DNA from: Roseomonas sp. HF4
GTDB lineage: Bacteria > Pseudomonadota > Alphaproteobacteria > Acetobacterales > Acetobacteraceae
Assembly (NCBI RefSeq): GCF_005222755.1
Contig: NZ_STGD01000004.1
Location: 1-64,000 of the forward strand
DNA: 64,000 nucleotides
Direction: 5' to 3'
Shown: one piece after another, positions 31,934 to 40,976 of the stretch
Layout: each line of letters opens with the position of its first letter
How positions within the stretch are numbered: position 1 is the first letter of the stretch
Notes under the pieces: generated by a model
What the model was told of the DNA's origin: nothing
Seen by the model: only the letters and a program-made list of their open reading frames with translations
Databases searched by the model: none
Translations under genes and position numbers: made by a program

Positions 31934-34219
31934 CTAACTCGCCAAGCGCGCCGCGACGATCACCGCTTGCCCGAATGCCAGTCCGCCATCATTCGCCGGC
32001 ACAAGCGAATGCGTCAGGACGCGGCGTCCCCGCGCCCGGAAACCTGCTTCCAGCCAGCGATGCAGCACCGCGTTCTGCAGACAGCCGCCCGAGAGCGCGA
32101 CGCTTCCCGCCTGCGGCGCGACCGCCAAGCCGAGCTCAACGATAGCAGTCGCCAATCCGCGGTGGAACCGTGATGCGACCAGGGCCGGTGCCGTGCCGCG
32201 CGCCAGATCCGCCAGCAGCGCCGCCCACATCGGCGCAGGATCCAGCGCGGGAATATCGCCCGCCGCGCCGATCGCGAAGGGATAGGGGGAAGCGACGTCG
32301 CGCCGCGCGGCGATCTCCTCGAGCCGCATGGCCGCCTCGCCCTCGTGCCCGACGCGGTCGAAGCCGATCCCGAGCGCCGCCGCCACCGCGTCGAACAGCC
32401 GTCCGCAGGACGATGCGGGTGGCGCATTGACGCCATGGCGGATCATTGCGGCGAGGCTCGCGACCGGCTTGCCGCGAAGCCGCGCGACGATGGGCAGGCC
32501 GCCATGCCGCGCCACGACCTCCGCCCAGCCGAAGGCGCAGTCAAGCTGGGCGAAGAGGTTGCGCCAGGGCTCGCGCGCCGCGGCATCGCCGCCCGGCAAT
32601 GCGGTCGGCAGCAGCGTGCCGACGCGCCGCGCGGCGCGATAGTCGCAGAGCAACAGCTCGTTGCCCCAGAGCGCGCCGTCCTCGCCGAGGCCGAGTCCGT
32701 CCAGCACGACACCGAGCACGGGCGGCGCGTCGCGCGGCGCGCCATTCTCCGCCAGGCAGGCCGCGACATGCGCGTGGTGGTGCTGCACGGGATGCAGCGT
32801 CGCGCCCTGCCGCGCCGCGATCTCGCGGCCCAGCGCCGCCGCGACGTAGCCGGGATGCAGGTCCACCGCGACATGCGCCGCGCGGTGCCGGAACAGCCCG
32901 GCATAGTGATCGAGCGCCGCGGCGAAGTCATCGCTCGTCGCCACCTCGTCGAGGTCGCCGATATGGTGCGACAGAACCGCCTCGCCCTCCCGCAGCAGGC
33001 AGAAGGTCGCCTTCTGCTGGCCGCCTGTCGCGAGGATCGGCGGCGCGGGCGCGAAGCCCGGCGGCAGCGCCATCGGCGCTGGTGCGTAGCCGCGCGCCCG
33101 GCGCAGCAGGCGGGTCCGCCCGCCGAGGACCCGCGCGACGGAATCGTCCATGCGCGAGGCGATCGGCCTGTTATGCGACAGGAAACCGTCCGCGATGCCG
33201 GCCAGGCGCGTGCGCGCGTCCGCGTCGTCGGTCTCCGGCGGTGCGTCGGAAAGATTGCCACTGGTCATCACCAGCGCCGTCGCGAAGGGCGCGAGCAGCA
33301 GGCGATGCAACGGCGTCGTCGGCAGCATGACGCCGAGCGTGTCGAGCCCCGGCGCCACCCCCTCCGGCACGCGGCGCGCGCGCAGCAGCACGATCGGCGC
33401 TTCGGGCGAGGCGAGCAGCTTCGCCTCGGCGGCCGAGACATGGCAAAGCGCGCGCACGGCATCGAGGTCGCGCGCCATCAGCGCGAAGGGTTTCGTTCGT
33501 CGCCGCTTGCGCGCGCGCAGCGTGGCGACCGCCGCCCCGTCCTCGGCGTCGCAGGCCAGCTGGTAGCCGCCGATGCCCTTGAGCGCGAGGATGCCGCCGC
33601 CGGCGATCAGCGCGATGGCGGCTTCCAGCGCCGCCTCGCCCTCCAACGCTCCGAAGTGCAGCCGCGGGCCGCAGCCGGGACAGGCGATCGCTTCGGCGTG
33701 GAAGCGCCGGTCCGCCGGCGATCCGAATTCAACTGTGCAGGTCGTGCAGAGCGGGAAGCGCGCCATCGTGGTGCGCGCGCGGTCGAAGGGTAGGCATTCG
33801 AGGATCGTGAAGCGTGGCCCGCAGTGCGTGCACGTGGTGAAGGGGTAGCGGTGGCGCCGCGCGGCAGGGTCGTCGATCTCCGCGGCGCAGGCGTCGCAGG
33901 TCGCGGCATCGGGCGCGGCGGCGGTGCGCGCCGCGCCGGCGCCGCTGCCGAGAATCGCGAAGCCGTTCGCACCGGACGACCCGGCCCAGGCGGACACCTC
34001 GATCGCCGCGACGCGCGCGAGCGGCGGCGGCGCGGCGCGCAGCCGCGCGACCAGCGCCTGCAGCGCGCGCGGCGGGCCGGCGGCGTGGATCAGCACCCCC
34101 TCGGCATCGTTGCGGACGTCGCCGTCGAGGCCGAGCGCGGTCGCGGCCTGCCACACGGCCGGCCGGAAGCCGACGCCCTGCACGACGCCGCGCACGCGCA
34201 CGCTGATCGCCCGGGTCAT
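31934..34219 (-). CDS. hypF: Carbamoyltransferase HypF
   Basis: 761 residues from ATG 34219. Domains in order: acylphosphatase (VRVRGVVQGVGFRPAVW, residues 6-22), paired zinc fingers (CDACAAEI, CTHCGPRFT, CTTCTVEF, CPGCGPRL), YrdC-like ATP domain (LKGIGGYQLACDA, RRTKPFALMARD) and Kae1-like carbamoyltransferase (HPVQHHHAHVAACLAENG, LSGGCLQNAVLHRWLE). It makes carbamoyl-AMP from carbamoyl phosphate and transfers the carbamoyl to HypE. Full length and intact motifs. Its start overlaps the stop of the MFS gene by 4 bp. Confidence 0.96.
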   Translation of the reverse strand: MTRAISVRVRGVVQGVGFRPAVWQAATALGLDGDVRNDAEGVLIHAAGPPRALQALVARLRAAPPPLARVAAIEVSAWAGSSGANGFAILGSGAGAARTAAAPDAATCDACAAEIDDPAARRHRYPFTTCTHCGPRFTILECLPFDRARTTMARFPLCTTCTVEFGSPADRRFHAEAIACPGCGPRLHFGALEGEAALEAAIALIAGGGILALKGIGGYQLACDAEDGAAVATLRARKRRRTKPFALMARDLDAVRALCHVSAAEAKLLASPEAPIVLLRARRVPEGVAPGLDTLGVMLPTTPLHRLLLAPFATALVMTSGNLSDAPPETDDADARTRLAGIADGFLSHNRPIASRMDDSVARVLGGRTRLLRRARGYAPAPMALPPGFAPAPPILATGGQQKATFCLLREGEAVLSHHIGDLDEVATSDDFAAALDHYAGLFRHRAAHVAVDLHPGYVAAALGREIAARQGATLHPVQHHHAHVAACLAENGAPRDAPPVLGVVLDGLGLGEDGALWGNELLLCDYRAARRVGTLLPTALPGGDAAAREPWRNLFAQLDCAFGWAEVVARHGGLPIVARLRGKPVASLAAMIRHGVNAPPASSCGRLFDAVAAALGIGFDRVGHEGEAAMRLEEIAARRDVASPYPFAIGAAGDIPALDPAPMWAALLADLARGTAPALVASRFHRGLATAIVELGLAVAPQAGSVALSGGCLQNAVLHRWLEAGFRARGRRVLTHSLVPANDGGLAFGQAVIVAARLAS

Positions 34220-35550
34220 GACGCCGGGCGCGGCCAGCGCGGATGCTCGCGATCGATGACGATGGCATGGCGGTGCCGGAAGCGCCCGGGTCCGCTCGGC
34301 ACCACCTCGCCGTGGCGATGCGGATGCTCGGGCGACAGCCCTTCGTGCTCGTGCTCGATCTCCGCCGCGTCGTCCGATGGCCAGAACGCGGCCGCCAGCC
34401 CAACGCCGAGCGCGGCCAGCGCGGCCATCGTCGCGAAGGTCGCGGCGATCCCCGCCGAGGCGCCGAGCCAGCCGGCCAGCGGATAGGTCAGCAGCCAACA
34501 GGCGTGGCTCAGCGCGAATTGCGCGCCGAACAGCGCGGGCCGGTCGCCCGCCTCGGCCGAGCGGCGCAGTAGCCGCCCGGCCGGCGTCAGCACCAGCCCG
34601 TTGCCGAGCCCGAGCCAGGCCCAGAGGACAAGCATCGCGCCCCAGCCCTGCACCATCAGCCCCGCCGTCATGCCGAGCGCCAGCACGCCCGCGCCGGCCA
34701 GCATCACCGCCCGGTCCGACACGCGCTCCAGCACGCGCGGCAGCGTCAGCGCCGCCAGCATCGAGCCGCCGCCATAGGCCGCGAGCGTCAGCGCCAGCGC
34801 GCGATCGTCGAGCCCGAAGCCACCACGAACGATCACCACGGTGTTCACGATCACCATCGCGCCCGCCGCCGCCACGGACAGGTTCAGCGCAAGCAGCCCG
34901 CGCAGCCGCGGCGTGGCGAGGTAGATGCGCGAGCCCCGCGTGATCCGCGCCCAGGCGCCCTCGGACAGGTCGGGCGGGCGCGGCGAGGGAAGCACCACCG
35001 AGGCCACCAGCACGGCCGAGGCGAGGAAGCCCAAAACGGTGAAGCCGAACAGCCAGGAGAACCCCAGCACGCCGAGGAGCGCGGCGGCGACCATCGGGCT
35101 GGCCAGGCTTTCGAGATCGTAGGCGAGTCGGGCGAGCGACAGCGCGCGCGTGTATTCGGCCTCGTCCGGTAGCACGTCCGGGATGGTGGCCTGGAAGGTC
35201 GGTGTGAAGGCCGCGGAGCCGGTCTGCAGCAGGGCGATCAGCACATAGACCTGCCAGATCTCGGTCACGAAAGGCAGCATCACGACCACCGCTGCGCGGA
35301 TCAGGTCGAGCGCGACGAGCAGGCGGCGACGGGGCAGCAGATGCGCGAAGGCGCCGGCGACGGGGGCGACGCCCACATAGCAGATCATTTTGATGGCAAG
35401 CGCGGTGCCGAGCACGAGGCCCGCATCGGTGCCGGCCAGTTCGAACGCCAGCAGGCCGAGCGCGACCGTCGCCAGCCCGGTGCCGAGCAGCGACAGCACC
35501 TGCGCCGCGAACAGGTGCCGATAGACCGGATTGGACAGCGGCGCGAACAT
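34216..35550 (-). CDS. MFS transporter with His-rich C-terminal tail
   Basis: 444 residues from ATG 35550, with about 12 membrane helices. The layout (NPVYRHLFAAQVLSLLGTGLATVALGLLAFELAG; an ETEIWQVYVLIALLQTGSAAF-like central part) is close to drug or metal exporters of the MFS. The cytoplasmic end EIEHEHEGLSPEHPHRHGEV, with a further RFRHRHA, packs eight His among acidic residues. That recalls NreB-type nickel exporters, whose His-rich tail binds metal. Overlap with hypF by 4 bp ties it to the hydrogenase maturation operon, so control of nickel is the likely role. Other substrates cannot be excluded. Confidence 0.8.
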   Translation of the reverse strand: MFAPLSNPVYRHLFAAQVLSLLGTGLATVALGLLAFELAGTDAGLVLGTALAIKMICYVGVAPVAGAFAHLLPRRRLLVALDLIRAAVVVMLPFVTEIWQVYVLIALLQTGSAAFTPTFQATIPDVLPDEAEYTRALSLARLAYDLESLASPMVAAALLGVLGFSWLFGFTVLGFLASAVLVASVVLPSPRPPDLSEGAWARITRGSRIYLATPRLRGLLALNLSVAAAGAMVIVNTVVIVRGGFGLDDRALALTLAAYGGGSMLAALTLPRVLERVSDRAVMLAGAGVLALGMTAGLMVQGWGAMLVLWAWLGLGNGLVLTPAGRLLRRSAEAGDRPALFGAQFALSHACWLLTYPLAGWLGASAGIAATFATMAALAALGVGLAAAFWPSDDAAEIEHEHEGLSPEHPHRHGEVVPSGPGRFRHRHAIVIDREHPRWPRPAS

Positions 35551-35623
35551 TCTGGCGTTTCGTTCCTCCCGGGTCGAGCCTAGCGCGGCGGTGCGCCGCT
35601 CCGCCACCGTGGGATCGGCGCCC

Positions 35624-36259
35624 TCAGGTCAGCGTCACGCCGACCCAGCGCAGGAACCCGGGGCGCGCATGCAGCGCCTCGTACCAGCGGCGGAGCGCCG
35701 GGAAATTGGGCCGGCCGTCCACCTCCACCGCGAACCAGCGATGCACGAGCGTGCCGAGCACGATGTCGGCCAGGCTGAAGCCGGCCCCCTCGACGAAGGG
35801 ACCGCCCGCCGCGAGCCGTGCGTCCAGGATGCGCCAGCAGCCGGCGGAGGCGGCGACGGAGGCGTGGATCGCGGCCCAGTCCTGTTGCGCCGGCGGGGTG
35901 CGAACCAGGCCCCAGAACATCACGCGTTCCGCCGGGCTCAGGGTCGAAAGCTGCCAGTCCATCCAGCGGTCCACGCTGGCGCGCGCCGCCGGGTCCTCCG
36001 GATACAGCGCGCGGCCGGCCGCGCCGCCATGGCGCATCGCGAGGTAGCGCAGGATCGCGTTGGTCTCCCAAAGCACATAGTCCCCGTCCTCCAGGACGGG
36101 GATCTTGCCGTTCGGGTTCAGCGCGCGGAAATCGGGGTCATTCACCCGGCCGAACTGCAGGCCGGCGTCGATGCGCTCATAGGGCAGCGCCAGGTCCTCA
36201 AGTAGCCACAGCACCTTCTGCACATTCGGCGAATTAATGCGCCCCCAAAGCTTCAACAT
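35624..36259 (-). CDS. Glutathione S-transferase family protein
   Basis: 211 residues from ATG 36259 (MLKLWGRINSPNVQKVLW). The thioredoxin-like domain has the N-terminal RINSPN loop, where Ser-Pro-Asn mark the catalytic Ser, then NPNGKIPVLEDGDYVLWETNAILRYL with the cis-Pro and the Glu-Thr glutathione contact. The all-helical C-terminal domain ends with FSLADIVLGTLVHRWF and FPALRRWYEALHARPGF. A usual full-length bacterial GST. It precedes the MFS-hyp operon on the same strand with a 73-bp gap, so it may be transcribed with it or stand alone. Confidence 0.88.
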   Translation of the reverse strand: MLKLWGRINSPNVQKVLWLLEDLALPYERIDAGLQFGRVNDPDFRALNPNGKIPVLEDGDYVLWETNAILRYLAMRHGGAAGRALYPEDPAARASVDRWMDWQLSTLSPAERVMFWGLVRTPPAQQDWAAIHASVAASAGCWRILDARLAAGGPFVEGAGFSLADIVLGTLVHRWFAVEVDGRPNFPALRRWYEALHARPGFLRWVGVTLT

Positions 36260-36428
36260 GCGTCCCCCCGGCCGCCGCGGTTCACCGGGAAGCATAGGCT
36301 GCGGCGCCAGCCTGAAGAACACCTCTGTCGAGTTGCGCGGTCATTGCCTGTCCAGGCCCGCAGAACGCAGCCGCATTGCCGACCACGCTCACCGGCGACA
36401 GGGCCATCGCCGACGCCAGCAGCGGTGA

Positions 36429-37004
36429 GAGCGGTATCCCGAAGCGGGTACCCGTACCGCGCGGCCGGGGCAGCGCATCACCGCTGTCGAGGCAGAACGG
36501 CTACTGCTGGAGGACCTGGCGCCAGTCGAGGCGGCGATCGCGCGCAGCATCACCGTCCCGCTCACCGACGGCCAGCACGGCGCGCTAGTATCGTTCGCGT
36601 TCAACATCGGCCACGGCACGGCGACGGGGAAGCCGCTCGCCAACATCGCCGCGACGCTGAACCGCGGCGACTATGACGGCGCGCTTCGGCGTATGGGGCT
36701 CTACGTGAAGCAGCGACGCAATGGGCGGCTGGTCATCGTGCCGGGCCTGGTGAACCGCCGCGCCGCCGAGGCGGGGCTCTGGGCGCGGGGCGAATTCGTC
36801 GCCAGCCGGTACGTCGCGCCGGCCGCGTTGCCAACGGACGGCGCGGAGGCAGCGAAGCTGGGTGGCTATGCCGCGGCGGCGGCGACCGCGGCGCCTGCGC
36901 TCCAGGCGCTCGCGGGCGTGCCGGTGTGGATCGGCGTGGCGCTGGTGCTGGCTGTCGCTGTCATCGCCGTCGCCCTGCTGATGCGGCGGGAGCGTACGGC
37001 ATGA
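36429..37004 (+). pseudogene. Phage GH24 lysozyme remnant with C-terminal membrane helix
   Basis: From an in-frame stop at 36426 the frame reads GQRITAVEAERLLLEDLAPV, VPLTDGQHGALVSFAFNIGH, ANIAATLNRGDYDGAL and VPGLVNRRAAEAGLW, the ordered motifs of a T4-type phage lysozyme. A tail with one membrane helix follows (VPVWIGVALVLAVAVIAVALLM). The N-terminal part with the catalytic Glu (usually EG-x-R-x-AY) is gone, so the protein cannot be active. The end overlaps a truncated spanin start (ATGA). Layout and overlap copy the lysis cassette at 54.5-55.5 kb. Confidence 0.7.
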
Positions 37005-37108
37005 TCGCGGCGGCCTGGGCGCGCGTGCAGGGCTGGCTCGCACTCGCGGGTGCGGCACTAGCCGCGCTCGGCGCCGCGTATCTGGCGGGGCGTCGCGACG
37101 ATTTCTGA
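37001..37108 (+). pseudogene. Truncated Rz-like spanin
   Basis: 35 codons encode IAAAWARVQGWLALAGAALA, then a helix ending AAYLAGRRDDF and a stop. The membrane helix followed by AGRRD is the same pattern as the Rz-like protein at 54544-54795 (AAYAAGRRDG). The periplasmic coiled part is missing, so it is a broken copy. Confidence 0.55.
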
Positions 37109-37679
37109 TGGACCCTGTCCGCGAGTGACGGAGTTCCCCGCGGAGGTGCAACGGCAGGCGGCGGTGGAGCTCAGCACCTCGCCGGCACTCACACGCATGA
37201 TGGACGCAATGACAGCCGATCGCGCATTCAATCGGGCTATCTGTCGGTGAGGTTCATCGCGCCGACCGTGCCCGGCGCTCCAGGCGGGTGTGCCGAGCGG
37301 CGGCAGGCACGGTCGGACGCTGATGGTACGGCCTGCCCTATGCCGGCCGGCCTGGTGAGTACCACCACCGCCCTCGATCCGCCCCACGGTGCGGCGTCTC
37401 CGACGGTCCCCGCGCTTTCGGGTCCGGGTCCCCAACGCCATAAACGCTAACCAAAGCACATCGCAGCGGAAATCTCCGCTGAGAAGATCGATCGGTCCGA
37501 TGAGAGAGAGACCGCACGAAGCAGGGGTTGCGGCATCCAGCGACATCATCACGACGAACGCTTGGCATCTGTCACGGGAATGGAACCACACAGCGTGAAG
37601 GCGCCAGCCTTGGTTGCCCTCACGACAGCGTGCCCTCTAAGAATCGTTCAGCTACTACCTCGGTGACTAGGCCGACATC
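37109..37679. other. Phage-derived debris, no intact gene
   Basis: About 570 bp. A 41-codon frame at 37125-37250 (GTG start, reading TEFPAEVQRQAAVELSTSPA and a Met-rich helix, stop TGA) has natural composition and follows the spanin remnant. It may be a further phage piece. The rest shows no open frame with a recognisable product, promoter or repeat. GC content falls towards 37440-37680. Confidence 0.4.
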
Positions 37680-37850
37680 ATGGGGTTCACCTGGTCGGCC
37701 AAGGTCGGCGGTGGCATCGAGATCGATGTAGGCTGCCAGGAGTTCGGCGCCGTCGGACTCAAGTTGTCCCGCATCCGGCTGGTCGCGCGCTACTTCATCG
37801 GCGACAACAACATCACCGGCACATCGGTTGGTCTTGGCTTCAGCTTCTGA
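37680..37850 (+). pseudogene. Outer-membrane beta-barrel C-terminal remnant
   Basis: 56 codons read GFTWSAKVGGGIEIDVGCQE, then alternating strands and RYFIGDNNITGTSVGLGFSF before TGA. The last strand ending in Phe and the turn-strand alternation are those of the final hairpins of an outer-membrane barrel. There is no signal peptide or earlier strands, so it is a cut-off 3' end. Confidence 0.45.
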
Positions 37851-37922
37851 GCACCCCGCGCAGCGCGGCTGGAGACACGCTCACGTCCAGGCCAGACCGC
37901 TTCTGCAGGAAAGCGTCGCTGG

Positions 37923-38243
37923 CTAGTGGCGACCGGCCCGATCGACCGGACCGCCGCGATTGGCCGGCGTGCCGGGGCGGACGCCAGCGCCGGGAGCGCC
38001 CGCGCCGACCCCAGGCGCAACGCCGACGCCCGGCGCCCCTACGCCAACCCCCGGCCTAACGCCAACACCCGGAGCGCCGACTCCCGGCGCTGGCCGCAGC
38101 ACCACACCTGGCCGGACGACGCAGCCCGCGGGGACGCCGATGTATGTGCAGTAGACGGTCGCTTGAGCGGCGCCGCCGGCGACTCCTGCGGCGGCAATGA
38201 CCAGAATCGCACCGAAAGCAGCGCCCAACTTCATCACGGTCAC
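37923..38243 (-). CDS. Small secreted Gly/Pro/Val repeat protein
   Basis: 106 residues. A signal peptide ends near residue 27 (GGAAQA). A short segment with two Cys (VYCTYIGVPAGCVVRPG) follows, then a tandem repeat of roughly 7-10 residues built on GVGAPGVGVRPG (residues about 50-92). The repeat is collagen- or elastin-like in composition and certainly disordered. No family is recognised. The ATG at 38234 (MKLGAA) is an equally good start. Export is likely; a role cannot be given. Confidence 0.6.
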   Translation of the reverse strand: MTVMKLGAAFGAILVIAAAGVAGGAAQATVYCTYIGVPAGCVVRPGVVLRPAPGVGAPGVGVRPGVGVGAPGVGVAPGVGAGAPGAGVRPGTPANRGGPVDRAGRH

Positions 38244-38469
38244 TCCGAATAGTGAGGCGCCACCTTTGGCACCATGCAGAAGGTAACTCTCTCGACTGAC
38301 GCGGCGCGAGCGCCATGATCCAGATCAACGCACCATCTGTGCGCGCTCGGCCTCGCTAAAATTCGCGGTCCCAACTTGCGCAACGCAGGGGCGATGCGTG
38401 ACGGACCGCCGCCGTCGGGGCTATTGTGGCTGAGATTGGCAACGCGCGTCGTCGAGGAAACCAAGGCCC

Positions 38470-40905
38470 ATGCGATTTCCCACCCTGTGTGCTCTCACGG
38501 CGCTGTTATCGGCCTTCTTGCCGAGCACAGGGGCGGTTGCTCAGCAGATCCGCGGCACGCCCGGCGCGCCGAACGCGGTGGAGTTTCCCAACTCCCGCGT
38601 CCTCCCCGTGCCGCCAGGACGCTTCGAAGGCACCATCGCCCCCTCCGCACGGGAGAGCACGCCCGCTTGGCCGCCCACGCTCGGCGCGCCGGAGAACGCG
38701 CCCAACGTGCTGGTGATCCTGACCGACGATGTCGGCTTCGGCGCACCCTCCACCTTCGGTGGCATCATCGAGACGCCGGCGCTGGAGCGCGTGGCGCAGG
38801 CCGGACTGCGCTACACGCAGTTCCACACCACCGCGCTCTGCTCGCCGACGCGCGCCTCCCTGCTCACGGGGCGCAACCCGCATTCGGTCGGCTTCGGCGT
38901 GATCTCGGAGCTGTCGACCGGCTTCCCCGGCTACAACGCCATCATCGGCGCGGACACGGCGACCGTCGCCGAGACGCTGCGGCAGAACGGCTACGCCACC
39001 TCCTGGTTCGGCAAGAACCACAACGTGCCGCCCTGGGAAGCCAGCCCGACAGGCCCTTTCACGCGCTGGCCGCAGGGCATGGGCTTCGACTTCTTCTACG
39101 GCTTCGTCGGCGGTGACACGAGCAGCTGGCAGCCGGGCAACCTGTTCCGCAACACGACGCGCATCCACCCCTTCCTCGGGCGGCCGGGCTGGAACCTCTC
39201 GACCGCCATGGCGGACGAGGCGATCGCCCACATCCGCACGCAGCAGGAATCGGCGCCGGGTCGCCCCTGGTTCATCCACTACGCCCCGATCGGCACGCAT
39301 GCGCCGCACCACCCGCCGCCGGAGTGGATCGAACGCTTCCGCGGCCGCTTCGACATGGGCTGGGAAGCGCTGCGTGAGCGAATCTTCGAGAACCAGCGCC
39401 GCCTGGGCGTGCTGCCGCCCAACGCGGTGCTGACGCCCTGGCCGGAGCAACTGCCGCGCTGGGCCAGCCTTTCGGCCGATGAGCGCCGCCTCTTCATCCG
39501 CCAGGTCGAGGTCTATGCCGCCTTCCTGGCCTATACCGACCACGAGATCGGCCGCGTCATCCAGGCGATCGAGGATGCCGGGCAGATCGACAACACGCTG
39601 ATCATCTACATCAGTGGCGACAACGGAGCCTCAAGCGAGGGCCAGCTGCGCGGCACGCCGAACGAGGTCGCCTACTTCAACGGCATCGAGACGCCGGTCG
39701 CGGCGCAGCTTCCCCTGATGGACGCCTGGGGAACCGACCGTACCTACAACCACATGGCGGCCGGCTGGGCCTGGGCCTTCACGACGCCCTATCGCTGGGT
39801 GAAGCAGGTTGGCTCGCATTTCGGCGGGACGCGCAACGGCATGGCGATCTCCTGGCCGCGCCGCATCGCCGACCGCGGCGGTATCCGCCACCAGTTCCAC
39901 CACGTGATCGACGTGGTGCCGACCATCCTCGAGGCGATCGGCATCCCGGAACCGAACACGGTCAACGGCGTGCCGCAGCGCCCGATCGAGGGCGTCAGCA
40001 TGGCCTATACCTTCGATGCGGCGAACGCGCAGGCGCCCACGCGCCGGCGCACGCAACACTTCGAGATGTTCGGCCATCGCGGCATCTACCATGATGGTTG
40101 GTTCGCCAACACGACGCCGCCGAACCCGCCCTGGGACAGCGCGGGCCAGCCGCCGGCGGATGTGGTGAACGGCTATCGCTGGGAGCTCTACAACCTCGCG
40201 GAAGACCCGACGCAGTCGCGCGACCTCGCGGCGCAGCATCCCGAACGGCTGCGCGACATGCAGCAGTTGTTCCTGGTGGAGGCGACGCGCTTCGGCGTAC
40301 TGCCGATGGCCAACTCGACCCTCGACCGGCTCCTGGTGCAGCGACCTGGCTTCTCGGCCGGCCGCACGGAGTTCATCTATCGCGGCTTGGGCATTGGCCT
40401 GACGTCGGACAGTTCGCCGCCGATCCTCAATCGCGCGTATCGCGTCACGGCGGAGATCGAGGTTCCCGCCGGTGGGGCGAACGGCATGCTGGCCACGCAG
40501 GGTGGCCGCTTCGGCGGCTACGGCTTCTACCTGCGGGAGGGCCGGCCGGTCTGGACCTGGAACTTCCTCGACATCGAACGGGTGAAGTGGGAGGGGACGG
40601 AGGCGCTGCCCCCCGGCCGGCACAGCATCGTCTTCGAATGGCGGCCCGATGCGGCGGGCCCACCGGTCGGGCGCGGCGGCGTCGGCACGCTCTCGGTCAA
40701 CGGGCGCAGCGTGGCCGAACGCCGGATGGAGCGGACCATCCCCTTCTACATGCAGTGGGACGAGCCCTTCGATGTCGGGCAGGACACCGGCACGCCGGTC
40801 GATGACCGCGACTACCAGGTGCCATTCCGGTTCACCGGCACGCTGCGCAGCGTGCAGTTCAACCTCGGCGCCAGCACCCTGCCGCAGGCCGCGGCGCGGA
40901 ATTGA
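38470..40905 (+). CDS. Secreted arylsulfatase (type I, formylglycine), copy 1
   Basis: 811 residues with signal peptide (cleavage near AVA-QQ, residue 25). The sulfatase core starts with NVLVILTDDVGFGAPSTFGG (metal-binding Asp86-Asp87). The formylglycine site is CSPTRASLLTGR, with Cys124 to be oxidised by a formylglycine-generating enzyme not seen in the window. GKNHNVPPWE and IYISGDNGASSEG add further metal and sulfate contacts. After the core, about 170 residues form a beta-rich C-terminal domain (EIEVPAGGANGMLATQGGRFGGYGF). It cleaves sulfate esters in the periplasm or outside; the substrate is unknown. The copy at 44651 is closely similar throughout. Confidence 0.92.
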   Translation: MRFPTLCALTALLSAFLPSTGAVAQQIRGTPGAPNAVEFPNSRVLPVPPGRFEGTIAPSARESTPAWPPTLGAPENAPNVLVILTDDVGFGAPSTFGGIIETPALERVAQAGLRYTQFHTTALCSPTRASLLTGRNPHSVGFGVISELSTGFPGYNAIIGADTATVAETLRQNGYATSWFGKNHNVPPWEASPTGPFTRWPQGMGFDFFYGFVGGDTSSWQPGNLFRNTTRIHPFLGRPGWNLSTAMADEAIAHIRTQQESAPGRPWFIHYAPIGTHAPHHPPPEWIERFRGRFDMGWEALRERIFENQRRLGVLPPNAVLTPWPEQLPRWASLSADERRLFIRQVEVYAAFLAYTDHEIGRVIQAIEDAGQIDNTLIIYISGDNGASSEGQLRGTPNEVAYFNGIETPVAAQLPLMDAWGTDRTYNHMAAGWAWAFTTPYRWVKQVGSHFGGTRNGMAISWPRRIADRGGIRHQFHHVIDVVPTILEAIGIPEPNTVNGVPQRPIEGVSMAYTFDAANAQAPTRRRTQHFEMFGHRGIYHDGWFANTTPPNPPWDSAGQPPADVVNGYRWELYNLAEDPTQSRDLAAQHPERLRDMQQLFLVEATRFGVLPMANSTLDRLLVQRPGFSAGRTEFIYRGLGIGLTSDSSPPILNRAYRVTAEIEVPAGGANGMLATQGGRFGGYGFYLREGRPVWTWNFLDIERVKWEGTEALPPGRHSIVFEWRPDAAGPPVGRGGVGTLSVNGRSVAERRMERTIPFYMQWDEPFDVGQDTGTPVDDRDYQVPFRFTGTLRSVQFNLGASTLPQAAARN

Positions 40906-40922
40906 AGAGCTTCTCGTCACCG

Positions 40923-40954
40923 CACGGCCCCGCATGGGAACATGCGGGGCCGTG
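40923..40954 (+). terminator. Terminator after arylsulfatase copy 1
   Basis: Perfect 14-bp arms CACGGCCCCGCATG and complement around a GGAA tetraloop, 18 bp past the stop codon. The T tract after it is weak (ATCGTTTCC), but the hairpin is very stable. It lies before the cytochrome gene, whose start is 23 bp further on. Confidence 0.7.
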
Positions 40955-40976
40955 ATCGTTTCCGATGCCATGCCCA

